The position numbers and the translations under genes were made by a program. Shown here piece after piece: positions 54,765 through 63,692 of a stretch of DNA of 64,000 bases. The notes under the pieces were generated by a model, which did not search any database, had not been told where the DNA came from, and saw only the letters and a list, made by a program, of their open reading frames with translations. The stretch comes from Gloeomargarita sp. SRBZ-1_bins_9. Lineage in GTDB: Bacteria > Cyanobacteriota > Cyanobacteriia > Gloeomargaritales > Gloeomargaritaceae. Position 1 is the stretch's first letter, and each line of letters opens with the position of its first letter. The stretch covers positions 1 to 64,000 of the forward strand of contig JAUQVX010000013.1 in assembly GCA_039794565.1 (NCBI GenBank), read 5' to 3'.

Positions 54765-55241
54765 ATGGACGCGCAAGTGCGGATGTGGTTACAGCCCATC
54801 GCCGATTTTTTCAACGGTCTACCCATACCTGACGTGGTGGTGCATTGGGGACACCCGGTGATGATGGGGATTGTGTTGGTGTTTATGGGCAGCTTTACGG
54901 CGATAACCGGGTGGCGGGGACGCCTGGCGACGGACCCTCAAGTGGCGCAACGGGCCTGGCAGGAACATCGCCGGTTGGTGCCCTGGCTGTACCTGTTCCT
55001 GGCCCTGGGCTATAGCGGCGGGTTGCTCTCCCTGATCATGCAAGGACAGGAGATTTTCCACAGCGCCCATTTTGTTACCGGTACCCTAGTGCTGGCGGGC
55101 TTGACCCTCAATGCCCTTTTGGCCCTGGCGATGAAAGTCCAACCGGTAACCCGTACCCTGCATGCCTACGTGGGCAGTGCGACCCTGGCGGTGGCGGCTA
55201 TCCACATGGCCCTGGGAGTACAGTTGGGCTGGTCATTTTAG
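54765..55241 (+). CDS. DUF4079-family membrane protein
   Basis: A 158-residue protein with four membrane helices and conserved histidines (VVVHWGHPVMMGIVLVFMGS, RLVPWLYLFLALGYSGG, FHSAHFVTGTLVLAGLTLNA, LHAYVGSATLAVAAIHMALG). The fold resembles four-helix b-type cytochromes, so haem binding is possible. AAGGAGG is seven bases upstream of the ATG. The protease gene follows 14 bp later, so PP2C, this gene and the protease may share a transcript. Confidence 0.8.
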   Translation: MDAQVRMWLQPIADFFNGLPIPDVVVHWGHPVMMGIVLVFMGSFTAITGWRGRLATDPQVAQRAWQEHRRLVPWLYLFLALGYSGGLLSLIMQGQEIFHSAHFVTGTLVLAGLTLNALLALAMKVQPVTRTLHAYVGSATLAVAAIHMALGVQLGWSF

Positions 55242-55255
55242 TTAGGAAATTCCAC

Positions 55256-56479
55256 ATGCACCTGGTCTGGGGCTGTTTATTGGGATTGGCGTTATGGCTG
55301 GCTGGTGGGATGGCGCCTGCTGTGGCCTTAACAGATGCCCAGCGGTTGGTAGTGGAGGTGTGGCACATTATCAACCGCGCCTACGTGGACCCCACCTTCA
55401 ATGGTCACAATTGGCAACAAGTGCGGCAGGCAGCCCTACAGCAACCGTTGGAAACCATGGCCCAGGCCACCCAGGTGATTCAGGACATGCTACGCCAACT
55501 GGATGACCCTTTTACCCGCCTGTTGCCCCGTCAGCAGTACCGTACCCTCCAGACCACCACTGCCGGGGAACTGACGGGGGTGGGCCTACAAATCGTTCTG
55601 GATACAGAGCGACAGGTTCCCCTGGTGGTAGCGCCCATTCCCGGTTCCCCCGCGGCCCAGGCCGGGATTCAAAGTCACGACCGGATTGTGGCCATTGACG
55701 GGGAACCTACCCAGGGAATGGACATGGAAGCCGCCGCCAGCCGCCTACGCGGATCCCCCGGTACAACAGTAACCTTGACCCTGGAACGGGGTGACCGGCG
55801 GTGGACGGTGACCCTGGCGCGGCAGCGGGTGACCTTACCGTCGGTGGCCTGGGAGGTACGCCCCGGCGGGATTGGTTACATCCAGCTCAGTCAATTCAGC
55901 GCCAGTTCGGCGGCGGAGATGGCGCGGGCGATCCGCGAGTTGGAAGCCCAGGGGGTGCGGGGTTATATTCTGGATTTGCGCAACAATCCGGGGGGCCTTT
56001 TCCAAGCCGGGTTGGACATTGCCCAGGAGTGGCTCAACGAGGGGCCGGTGGTCTATACCGTAGGCCGCGAGGGGGGCGCAACCGAATTCTCCGCCAGTGG
56101 CCAGGCCTTGACGAATAAACCCCTGGTGGTGCTGATTAACCACGGCACGGCCAGCGCCAGTGAGATCCTGGCGGGAGCGTTACAGGACCATCACCGGGCC
56201 TACCTGGTGGGGGAGACCACCTTTGGCAAGGGCTTGATCCAGTCCATTTTTCCCCTGAGCAACGGCGATGGCCTGGCCGTCTCGGTCGCCCGTTACGAGA
56301 CCCCGGCCCACCACAACATTCACCGGCGAGGCATTGTGCCCGACCAGGTGGTACCCGCACCCCCCGATGGCATGACCAGCCTGGAGCAAGACCCCCAGTA
56401 CCAGGCGGCGGTGGCTTGGCTGGACCGTTACTTAGCGCAGGCATCAGGCTCTATCCTGGAGAAAGGGTCGCAGGGGTGA
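55256..56479 (+). CDS. Carboxyl-terminal processing protease (Ctp, S41 family)
   Basis: A 407-residue protein with a signal peptide (LLGLALWLAGGMAPAVALT). A PDZ domain (residues 105-190; GVGLQIVLDTER...IQSHDRIVAIDGEP) precedes the protease core with Ser in NHGTASASEILAGAL and Lys in TTFGKGLIQSIFPL. In cyanobacteria CtpA trims the C-terminus of the D1 protein of photosystem II in the lumen. Paralogues CtpB and CtpC exist, and I cannot tell which this is. hom begins 1 bp after the stop. Confidence 0.9.
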   Translation: MHLVWGCLLGLALWLAGGMAPAVALTDAQRLVVEVWHIINRAYVDPTFNGHNWQQVRQAALQQPLETMAQATQVIQDMLRQLDDPFTRLLPRQQYRTLQTTTAGELTGVGLQIVLDTERQVPLVVAPIPGSPAAQAGIQSHDRIVAIDGEPTQGMDMEAAASRLRGSPGTTVTLTLERGDRRWTVTLARQRVTLPSVAWEVRPGGIGYIQLSQFSASSAAEMARAIRELEAQGVRGYILDLRNNPGGLFQAGLDIAQEWLNEGPVVYTVGREGGATEFSASGQALTNKPLVVLINHGTASASEILAGALQDHHRAYLVGETTFGKGLIQSIFPLSNGDGLAVSVARYETPAHHNIHRRGIVPDQVVPAPPDGMTSLEQDPQYQAAVAWLDRYLAQASGSILEKGSQG

Positions 56480-56480
56480 C

Positions 56481-57764
56481 ATGGAAAAAATCCACGTGGG
56501 TTTGCTGGGGCTGGGAACGGTAGGGGCAGGCGTGGCCGAAATTTTGCTGGACCCGCAGGGCCGTCATCCCCTTTTGGCCGACCTGGTGTTGCGGCGGGTG
56601 GGGGTGCGTTCCCTGCACAAGCCCCGGGCATTGCATTTACCGGCGGGCTTACTCACCACGGATTTGGTGGGTCTGGTGCAGGACCCGGACATCCACATTG
56701 TGGTGGAGGTGATGGGGGGCCTAGAGCCGGCGCGCAGTTTAATCCTACAGGCCATTCAGCAGGGCAAGCACGTGGTCACAGCCAACAAGGCGGTCCTGGC
56801 GCGCTATGGGTCAGAACTGTGGCAGGCGGCCCAGGAAAAAGGGGTGTATGTGCTGATGGAGGGGGCCGTTGGCGGGGGGATTCCCATCATTCATCCTTTG
56901 AAGCAGGCCCTGGGGGCCAACCGATTGACGCGGGTTTTGGGCATTGTCAACGGCACCACCAATTTCATCCTCACCCAGATGGAGGAAGGGGGGATGGATT
57001 TTGCCACGGCCCTGGCCACAGCCCAATCCCTAGGCTACGCCGAAGCGGACCCCCGGGCTGATGTGGATGGGGAAGACGCGGCGGACAAAATTGCCATCCT
57101 GGCGACCTTGGCGTTTGGGGTGCAGGTGGTGCGGGAGGAGGTTTACTGCGAGGGCATCGGCGGCATCGAACCCGTGGATTTGCAGTACGCCGAACGGTTG
57201 GGTTTTCGGGTGAAGTTACTGGCCCTGGCCCAGCGGCAGGGGGAATTTTTGGACATTCGTGTCCACCCCACCTTGATCCATCGCAGTCATCCGCTGGCGG
57301 CGGTTCAGGGGGTGCAAAACGCGATCGTTTTGGGGGGGGAGCCGGTAGGGGAGGTGATGCTCCAGGGGCCAGGGGCCGGGGCCGGGCCAACCGCCAGTGC
57401 TGTGGTGGGGGATATCGTGAATGTGGCAGCTACCCTGCGGGCCAATTCCGGGTATCATCCCTTGTTGGGGACCACCGGCACGGTGCCGACCCGACGTTTA
57501 CCCATGGATGAGGTGCACACCCGTTTCTACACCCGTGTTTTGGCCCAGGACCGACCCGGGGTGATTGGCCAGCTAGGGACGAGTTTTGGCCGCCATGGGG
57601 TGAGCCTGGAGTCGGTGGTGCAAATCGGTCGCCGGGAAGAGTTGGCCGAGATTGTCGTCGTTACGCACCAGGTGCGGGAGGGGGATTTTTGGTTAGCACT
57701 GGAGGAGATTCGCCAGTGTGCGGCGGTAACGGCCATTCCCACGGTGCTACGGGTTTGGTCGTAG
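56481..57764 (+). CDS. hom: Homoserine dehydrogenase
   Basis: A 427-residue protein. The Rossmann motif GLLGLGTVGAGV is at 8-19, the catalytic and substrate region GAVGGGIPIIHPLK (near 129-142) includes NGTTNFILTQME, and the EADPRADVDGEDAADKIAIL motif follows. A C-terminal ACT domain (VLAQDRPGVIGQLGTSFGRH) allows threonine feedback. It reduces aspartate semialdehyde to homoserine for Thr/Met synthesis. The start is 1 bp after the protease stop. Confidence 0.96.
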   Translation: MEKIHVGLLGLGTVGAGVAEILLDPQGRHPLLADLVLRRVGVRSLHKPRALHLPAGLLTTDLVGLVQDPDIHIVVEVMGGLEPARSLILQAIQQGKHVVTANKAVLARYGSELWQAAQEKGVYVLMEGAVGGGIPIIHPLKQALGANRLTRVLGIVNGTTNFILTQMEEGGMDFATALATAQSLGYAEADPRADVDGEDAADKIAILATLAFGVQVVREEVYCEGIGGIEPVDLQYAERLGFRVKLLALAQRQGEFLDIRVHPTLIHRSHPLAAVQGVQNAIVLGGEPVGEVMLQGPGAGAGPTASAVVGDIVNVAATLRANSGYHPLLGTTGTVPTRRLPMDEVHTRFYTRVLAQDRPGVIGQLGTSFGRHGVSLESVVQIGRREELAEIVVVTHQVREGDFWLALEEIRQCAAVTAIPTVLRVWS

Positions 57765-58051
57765 AAGACCCGCAACTGCAGGAGATTCAGGACCTGGTAC
57801 GGGCGGCGGCCCGGGCGCGGGAGGGTAATGTTACCGCTTTGTTGGCCCTGTTGCGCTTGTTGGAAGCCCTGCACCGGGAAATCGAAACGGGGCCATTTAA
57901 TGAGGCGCTGCCCCAAACCCGCCGGGATTTGTACAACCTATTGCTGGATATGGAGGCCCATGGGGGGTGGCCCTACATCTATCGCCGCAGCCTTGAGAGT
58001 CTATTGACCCACCTACGGGAGACCGAGGCCTTGACCGATACCTCGGAATGA
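57755..58051 (+). CDS. Small cyanobacterial-type hypothetical protein
   Basis: About 98 residues if started at TTG 57755, overlapping the end of hom by 10 bp. A GTG at 57716 with GGAGGAG eight bases upstream would add 13 residues that look like hom antisense-frame sequence. The product is helical: QEIQDLVRAAARAREGNVTA, LLALLRLLEALHREIETGPF and DMEAHGGWPYIYRRSLESLL. I recall similar short proteins in cyanobacterial genomes but no function. Confidence 0.6.
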   Translation: MVVEDPQLQEIQDLVRAAARAREGNVTALLALLRLLEALHREIETGPFNEALPQTRRDLYNLLLDMEAHGGWPYIYRRSLESLLTHLRETEALTDTSE

Positions 58052-58142
58052 AATATTGTCTCCCCAGTACCCCTTTGCGGGAAAATAACGGTACACTGAT
58101 GCCATAGCCCCGTGCCTCCACGCCGTCGAAGGGAGAGTGGTC

Positions 58143-59039
58143 ATGCTACCGGAACAGCAGCGCAAAATCTTAATGTACTTCATTGAAGAGGCCAAGGAAC
58201 ATTTGCAGACCCTGGAGCAGGGATTAATGAATCTCCAGACCCACTCCCGCAACAGTGAAATGGTCAACGAAATGTTCCGTGCCGCCCATTCCATCAAAGG
58301 GGGAGCGGCCATGTTAGGTTACGACAGCATTCGCCGCACGGCCCACCGGCTGGAGGACTGCCTGAAAATTGTCAAGGAGCATCCGGAAACCCAAGTGGAC
58401 CACGAGGTGGAGGATTTATTTTTACAGGGTTTTGAAACGTTGGAAGAGTTAATTCAACATCTGGAACGGGGGGATTTCTCTGAGGAAATGGGGCAACTAG
58501 CCCTGCAAAAAGCTGAACCCATTTTTGGCCTGCTACAACAGCGTCTAACCGGGGTGCCTGTTGAGGGGCAACCCACGGTTCCGGCCAACTTTTCCAAGCA
58601 AGTGTTGGCCATCCTGCGGCAGATATTGGAACTGGTTAAACAGGGGGGTGGTCCAGACGGGGCGCAACAGGTTGCGGCACTATGCGGTCGGTTAGGGGCG
58701 CTGGCGCCAGCAATTCCCACCTGGCAAACCCTCATCCAAACTGCTCAGAAGGCCGTGACCAACCCCCGTGTACCCTTAACCAAAATTGCCAGTGTAGTCA
58801 TCAACGAACTCAAACAGGCCAGCGAACTGATTCAACAAGGGAAAAGTCAGCAAGTGGCTCCTAGTGCGTTGCTCTGCCGCCTTGCCGGTGTTGAGGCAGC
58901 TCCCCCTGCCGCACCCCAACAGATCACGATTCCCCTGGAACCCCGGGAGGCGGCCAGACTGTTAATTGACCACTTTGACCCGGCGCAACTGAGCATTCTG
59001 GCCAAATTGCTGGTCCAAGCCCTACGTCGTCCCGCCTGA
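58143..59039 (+). CDS. Hpt-domain (histidine phosphotransfer) protein
   Basis: About 298 residues from ATG 58143, with GGGAG seven bases upstream; a GTG at 58137 is also open. The Hpt domain occupies 1-110 with the phosphorylatable His in RAAHSIKGGAAMLGY, as in CheA/PilL-like proteins. Residues 150-298 are helical with no CheA kinase, dimerisation or CheW domain. It could relay phosphate in a CheA-like pathway encoded elsewhere. The stop overlaps folP as TGATG. Confidence 0.85.
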   Translation: MLPEQQRKILMYFIEEAKEHLQTLEQGLMNLQTHSRNSEMVNEMFRAAHSIKGGAAMLGYDSIRRTAHRLEDCLKIVKEHPETQVDHEVEDLFLQGFETLEELIQHLERGDFSEEMGQLALQKAEPIFGLLQQRLTGVPVEGQPTVPANFSKQVLAILRQILELVKQGGGPDGAQQVAALCGRLGALAPAIPTWQTLIQTAQKAVTNPRVPLTKIASVVINELKQASELIQQGKSQQVAPSALLCRLAGVEAAPPAAPQQITIPLEPREAARLLIDHFDPAQLSILAKLLVQALRRPA

Positions 59040-59893
59040 TGTCGTTCATCTGGGGCCAACGCACCTATCTCATGGGCATTGTCAACGTCACCCCCGACAG
59101 TTTCAGTGACGGTGGCGATTACTTTGCGCCGGAATTGGCCATCGCCCACGGGCAGAGACTGGTGGCGGAAGGAGCCGATATTTTGGATATTGGCGGCCAA
59201 TCCACCCGACCCGGTGCGGAGATCATCCCCCTGGAGGAGGAATTGCGGCGCGTGATCCCCGTCATTACCGCTCTTGCCCAGACCGTTACCGTTCCCCTTT
59301 CTGTGGATACCACCCGGGCAGAGGTTGCCGCCCAAGCCCTAGCTGCAGGGGCCACCTGGGTCAACGACGTATCCGGCGGCACCGACGACCCCGACCTTTT
59401 AGCGGTAGCCGCCCAGGCAGGCGCAACAGTAGTACTGATGCATCGGCGGGGCACCCCCAAAACCATGCAAAGCCTGACCCACTACGACGACCTGATCGGA
59501 GAAATTCGCGATTTTTTAGGACGGCAAGTTGATCAAGCCCGGCAACTGGGCATCCAACAAATTGTGATTGACCCCGGCATTGGTTTTGCCAAGGATGTCA
59601 GCCAAAACCTCACCATTTTGCGGGAGCTACACCAATTCAAAACCCTCAATTGCCCCATTTTGGTCGGTCCTTCCCGCAAAAGTTTTATTGGGCATATCCT
59701 CAACCAACCCGACCCCAAACAGCGGGTATGGGGAACCGCCGCCGCCTGTTGTGCCGCCATTGCCCACGGGGCCGACATTGTGCGGGTACACGACGTAGCG
59801 GCCATGAAACAAGTCACCCAAGTTGCCGATGCCATCTGGCGAGAACGCCTTACTGAAAACTCGCCTGCTTACGCAGTAACTCCTCCAGGGTGA
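59039..59893 (+). CDS. folP: Dihydropteroate synthase
   Basis: A 284-residue TIM-barrel enzyme. It has MGIVNVTPDSFSDGG, the pterin-site DIGGQSTRPGAE, the NDVSGG motif and the VIDPGIGFAKD segment, with the closing RVHDV. It joins p-aminobenzoate to the pterin in folate synthesis and is the sulfonamide target. It is translationally coupled to the Hpt gene and overlaps the pstS-like gene by 44 bp at the 3' end. Confidence 0.95.
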   Translation: MSFIWGQRTYLMGIVNVTPDSFSDGGDYFAPELAIAHGQRLVAEGADILDIGGQSTRPGAEIIPLEEELRRVIPVITALAQTVTVPLSVDTTRAEVAAQALAAGATWVNDVSGGTDDPDLLAVAAQAGATVVLMHRRGTPKTMQSLTHYDDLIGEIRDFLGRQVDQARQLGIQQIVIDPGIGFAKDVSQNLTILRELHQFKTLNCPILVGPSRKSFIGHILNQPDPKQRVWGTAAACCAAIAHGADIVRVHDVAAMKQVTQVADAIWRERLTENSPAYAVTPPG

Positions 59894-60869
59894 GGTCAAA
59901 ATCCGCCTGTCCGGCAAATACCGTACCCACTTCCTGGCGGTAAAACGTCACCGACGCCAAATGGTAATGTTCCTCCGTCAGGGGAATATAGCCCACTTGG
60001 GGGACGATTTTGGGGGCATTTTTCAGGTAAAAATCCACAAAGTCCTTGAGCACTTGCTTTTCTTGGGCTTTGGCGGCGTTGACATAAATAAACAGGGGGC
60101 GCGTTAAGGGACGGTAGCGATAAAGCAACACATTTTCTCGAGTTGGGGCCACCGGTCCTTTGCCGTTGTCAATGGGCACCGCCTTCATCTTGTCCTTATT
60201 TTTTTCGTAGTAGGCCAACCCAAAATAACCCAGGGCGTTAGGGTCCCGGACAATGGCCTGAACCAGAATGTTGTCATCTTCGCTGAACACCACATCCTTG
60301 CGGATGGCATCCACCTGGCCGACAATGGCTTCGGCGAAATAATCAAACGTACCCGAATCAACCCCTGGGCTAAAGAGATGCAAAGGCCGGTCAGGGAAGG
60401 TAGCCCGTACCTGGCTCCAGCGCTTCATTTTCCCCTCCGCCGCCGGCTCCCAAATTGTTCGCAACTCCTGTACCGTTAAGTAATCCACCCAATCATTTTG
60501 TCGGTTGACCACCACGGTCAGGGCATCAAAGGCGATAGGCAGTTCGATATACCGCACATTGTTGCGATTACATAAATTCATTTCCGTGCGATTGATAGGA
60601 CGGGAAGCATTAGCTATATCTATTTTGCCCTCGCAGAACTGGCGAAATCCGCCCGTGGTACCCGAAAATTGGACTGTTAATTCTAAAGATGGTGGTTTGG
60701 TTTGCCGAAAGGCCTCGGCCACCGCCTTGCTAATAGGATAAACAGTACTGGAACCATCAATGACAATCCTAGCCGGCTTAGTCGAACCACCCCCATTACA
60801 CCCCCATATCCACAGGAGTAAGCTCACCAACAAAGCCCCTATCCGGCATCGTCGGCTCCAGCGCCACAT
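59850..60869 (-). CDS. Phosphate-binding lipoprotein of the PstS/SphX family
   Basis: A 339-residue protein with a lipoprotein signal ([12 protein letters not shown], Cys near residue 24). Mature motifs include [38 protein letters not shown] and [12 protein letters not shown], which form the phosphate-binding loops of PstS-like proteins. It resembles SphX of cyanobacteria. No pstCAB follows. A good promoter (60906-60934) precedes it; no clear Pho-box repeats were seen. Confidence 0.9.
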   Translation of the reverse strand: MWRWSRRCRIGALLVSLLLWIWGCNGGGSTKPARIVIDGSSTVYPISKAVAEAFRQTKPPSLELTVQFSGTTGGFRQFCEGKIDIANASRPINRTEMNLCNRNNVRYIELPIAFDALTVVVNRQNDWVDYLTVQELRTIWEPAAEGKMKRWSQVRATFPDRPLHLFSPGVDSGTFDYFAEAIVGQVDAIRKDVVFSEDDNILVQAIVRDPNALGYFGLAYYEKNKDKMKAVPIDNGKGPVAPTRENVLLYRYRPLTRPLFIYVNAAKAQEKQVLKDFVDFYLKNAPKIVPQVGYIPLTEEHYHLASVTFYRQEVGTVFAGQADFDLTLEELLRKQASFQ

Positions 60870-60905
60870 CCCCGTTTCCCCCCCCCTAGTGAACCCACGC
60901 TTCCA

Positions 60906-60934
60906 TGAATAACCCAGCGTTGATCTCCTGTCAA
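60906..60934 (-). promoter_or_regulatory. Promoter of the pstS-like gene
   Basis: TTGACA (60934-60929) and TATTCA (60911-60906) on the minus strand, with exactly 17 bp between. The leader would be about 30 bp. Confidence 0.5.
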
Positions 60935-61046
60935 GCCGGGAGGCAGAAAATTTCCGATTTTTTTAAGTTCAATTTAGGGATCAAGCCTATCTTCTTTCTG
61001 ATATTCTAGGTAGAGTAGATGGGCAAGTGGGTGGTCCGGGCAGAAC

Positions 61047-62387
61047 ATGGATGAGATTTTGGAAAAAATACGGCGGCAATTTGATTACGGACCTTATCCC
61101 CGTATTCCTATCGATAAATCCCCCAAGGATGACCTGGATACCCTATTCATACACGACTTCACCACACCCTACTACCTACGCTATCACCAACTACCACCTC
61201 AGAATGTCACGATTTTAGATGCCGGTTGCGGTTCGGGTTACAAGGCGTTGGCGCTGGCCCTGGCCAATCCAGAAGCAAGAGTTGTTGGCATTGATTTATC
61301 GGAACAGTCGGTGGAACTGGCCCGCAAACGACTGGAATTCCATCAGATTACCAACTGTGAGTTTCACGTTCTCAGGATTGAGGATGTAGGTGAACTGGGG
61401 CTCACTTTTGATTACATCAACTGTGATGAGGTATTGACATTAGTGCCGGACCCGGTTCCCATTTTGACAGCCCTGAAAAACGTGCTCAAACCCCAGGGGA
61501 TTCTGCGGGTGAATGTCCACAACCTCTACCAACGACGCTTCTTTTTTCAGGCCCAGGAGCTTTTTGGGTTGCTGGGATTGATGGAAAACAATCCTGAGGA
61601 GTTGGAAGTGCAAACAGCCTATGAAATCCTGGATCAGCTTTCTGACCAAACCTACCTCAAGAAAGCTACCTGGAACCGCCAGATATTGGGAAGTAAATCC
61701 ATATCTAATGAAAAGTTAAGCGAAAAAGGCACAGAGTTTATTCTTATGAACTACTTACTCCAAGGAGATAAGGGTTATACCATCCCCCAACTCTTCTCTT
61801 TTCTGGAGGCAGCGGGGCTGGTGTTTATCGAAATGGTGCGCTGGCCCAAGTGGCGACTGCCATCCCTGTTCAAGGACCCCCAGAATTTACCCACGGCCAT
61901 ATCCCTGGCCATTGATGGTGCTAGTCCTGCGGAGGTTTTGCACCTGGTGAATTTGATCCACTGCGGTGAACGTCTGCTGGATATCTGGTGTGGACATCCC
62001 TACGAGCAAAGCCCTGAGCCTGTGCCGGATCAGGCGCTGGTTTCTCTGCATCCCCAACTGCGTCATGAGCGGGTCAAGGCGGCCTGGCAGTCCAACCTTC
62101 AAAATGGTTTACCCCTGGTGATTTCGGATTATTTGAAGGTACCGGCGCAGGGGATATTCCAAGTTGAAGAAGTCCAGGTGGATGCGATTGCTTTGGGAGC
62201 GCTGTGGCCATTGTTTGAAGGACCACAACCTTTTTCCCGTTTGCTACAAAGATGGTTGCAACTGTATCCCCGGGATTTACTAACGATGGAACCAACCACG
62301 GAAGCGAGAGCCAGCACTATGCTGCGGGAGCTGTTGTTATTTTTGCAGCGTTATCTGTATGTGTTATTGACGCCGGCCTCAAGTTAA
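61047..62387 (+). CDS. SAM-dependent methyltransferase with long C-terminal region
   Basis: A 446-residue protein. A class I methyltransferase domain spans about 45-180: motif I ILDAGCGSGYKALAL, motif II VVGIDLSEQSVELARKRL, and DYINCDEVLTLVPDP. The other 260 residues carry no domain I recognise, but they include conserved-looking segments (GYTIPQLFSFLEAAGLVFIE, SLHPQLRHERVKAAW). The gene is somewhat poorer in G+C than its neighbours. Substrate unknown. No strong ribosome site precedes the ATG. Confidence 0.78.
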   Translation: MDEILEKIRRQFDYGPYPRIPIDKSPKDDLDTLFIHDFTTPYYLRYHQLPPQNVTILDAGCGSGYKALALALANPEARVVGIDLSEQSVELARKRLEFHQITNCEFHVLRIEDVGELGLTFDYINCDEVLTLVPDPVPILTALKNVLKPQGILRVNVHNLYQRRFFFQAQELFGLLGLMENNPEELEVQTAYEILDQLSDQTYLKKATWNRQILGSKSISNEKLSEKGTEFILMNYLLQGDKGYTIPQLFSFLEAAGLVFIEMVRWPKWRLPSLFKDPQNLPTAISLAIDGASPAEVLHLVNLIHCGERLLDIWCGHPYEQSPEPVPDQALVSLHPQLRHERVKAAWQSNLQNGLPLVISDYLKVPAQGIFQVEEVQVDAIALGALWPLFEGPQPFSRLLQRWLQLYPRDLLTMEPTTEARASTMLRELLLFLQRYLYVLLTPASS

Positions 62388-62692
62388 TCATCCAGGGCAG
62401 CCGTTAGCAGTGCACCGCCGATAAAGACGCCCACTAGGGGTAAGGGGCAGTGACTCCACCAACTACCGATTAATGCTGCGAAACTGAGCACGCTGGTCAA
62501 ACCCAAGGCCCAACGTTCTTGGGGGGATAGGCCGTACGTGGCCTTCAGTTGCTGGAGGACCTCTTCAGGGATGGGAACTGGCATCACGGCCTGCGGAGGA
62601 AAGGCCCAATAGGTGCCCTCAACGGCCATCCATTCACTCCAGCCGTGTTCCCGACACCAGCGGTCAATCCACGCATCGGCCCAACGTTTCAT
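62384..62692 (-). CDS. Small membrane protein of cyanobacterial type
   Basis: A 102-residue protein. The N-terminal half is soluble and tryptophan-rich (KRWADAWIDRWCREHGWSEW); after PIPEEVLQQLKATYGLSP two membrane helices follow (WALGLTSVLSFAALIGSWW, LVGVFIGGALLTAAL). It overlaps the methyltransferase stop by 4 bp. I do not know its function. Confidence 0.65.
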   Translation of the reverse strand: MKRWADAWIDRWCREHGWSEWMAVEGTYWAFPPQAVMPVPIPEEVLQQLKATYGLSPQERWALGLTSVLSFAALIGSWWSHCPLPLVGVFIGGALLTAALDD

Positions 62693-62795
62693 CCGGTTGC
62701 TCTCCCTGCCCTCTCTGGCTCTAACCTAGCAAGGTGGCCGGGTCTTTGCAGCGCATCCCCAAAGGACTGTAATGAATCGTTATGTTGGGTTTAGG

Positions 62796-63692
62796 TTAGG
62801 TGCCGGACCCCAGGATGTCTCGCAGGGCTGGCTCTAGGGTGGGGTATTGGTAAGTAAAACCCATGGCCTGCACCCGCTCCGGCAACACCCGCTGGCCAGT
62901 TAAGATGACCTGGGCTGCATCCCCCAGCAATAACTCCAAAACCACAGCCGGCACCGGTAACCAGGACGGGCGTTGCAGGACTTGTCCTAGGGTTTGGCAA
63001 AATTCCGCCATACGGACCGGTTCAGGCGCCGTGGCGTTGTAAACACCGGACCACCGTTCGTCTTGCAGCGCCGTGCCAATCAGATTCACCATGTCGTCTT
63101 GATGAATCCAGGCAAACCATTGGCGTCCAGAACCAATTGGCCCCCCTAAAAACGCCCGAAATGGCGGCAGAATGCGGCGAATTGCACCGCCTAACCCCAG
63201 CACAATGCCGATGCGAAAAATGACCAACCGCACTCCCAAATCCTGCACCGGCAGGGCGGCCTGCTCCCAGGCTTGACACACCTGGGCCAAAAAGTCGTCC
63301 CCCGGTGGACTGGTTTCCGTAAACGTAGCCGTTTCGCTGGTGCCATAGTAACCAATGGCGGAGGCGTTGATGAGCACCGACGGGCGCCGGGGGGCTTGGG
63401 CAATTGCTGCCACCAGCCGTTGGGTTCCCCCCACCCGACTGTCCCGGATGGCCTGTTTGCGGGTCGGCGTCCATCGTCCGATGATGGGTTCCCCCGCCAG
63501 ATTCACCACCCCGTCACACCCCTGTACAGCGGTGGCGACCTCTGTCCAGGGAAAGACTTGGGCCTGGGGGAACAACGCCTGCGCCCGATCCGGTGAACGG
63601 GTCAGCACCCGCACCGTTTCCCCCTCGGCCAACAACCGCTGGACCAGGCGAGCGCCAATAAATCCCGTGGCCCCCGTGACCAAAACAATCAT
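62796..63692 (-). CDS. TIGR01777-family NAD-dependent epimerase/dehydratase-like protein
   Basis: A 298-residue extended SDR. The nucleotide-binding motif is VTGATGFIGARLVQRLL at the N-terminus; NLAGEPI, SAIGYYGT (Y of the active site) and GIVLGLGGAIRRILPPFRAF follow. The C-terminal DUF1731 module is present (LELLLGDAAQVILTGQRVLP). Homologues include YfcH and the plastid SulA/GC1 protein linked to chloroplast division. The enzymatic reaction is unknown. The ATG is directly next to the stop of the upstream gene. Confidence 0.88.
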   Translation of the reverse strand: MIVLVTGATGFIGARLVQRLLAEGETVRVLTRSPDRAQALFPQAQVFPWTEVATAVQGCDGVVNLAGEPIIGRWTPTRKQAIRDSRVGGTQRLVAAIAQAPRRPSVLINASAIGYYGTSETATFTETSPPGDDFLAQVCQAWEQAALPVQDLGVRLVIFRIGIVLGLGGAIRRILPPFRAFLGGPIGSGRQWFAWIHQDDMVNLIGTALQDERWSGVYNATAPEPVRMAEFCQTLGQVLQRPSWLPVPAVVLELLLGDAAQVILTGQRVLPERVQAMGFTYQYPTLEPALRDILGSGT

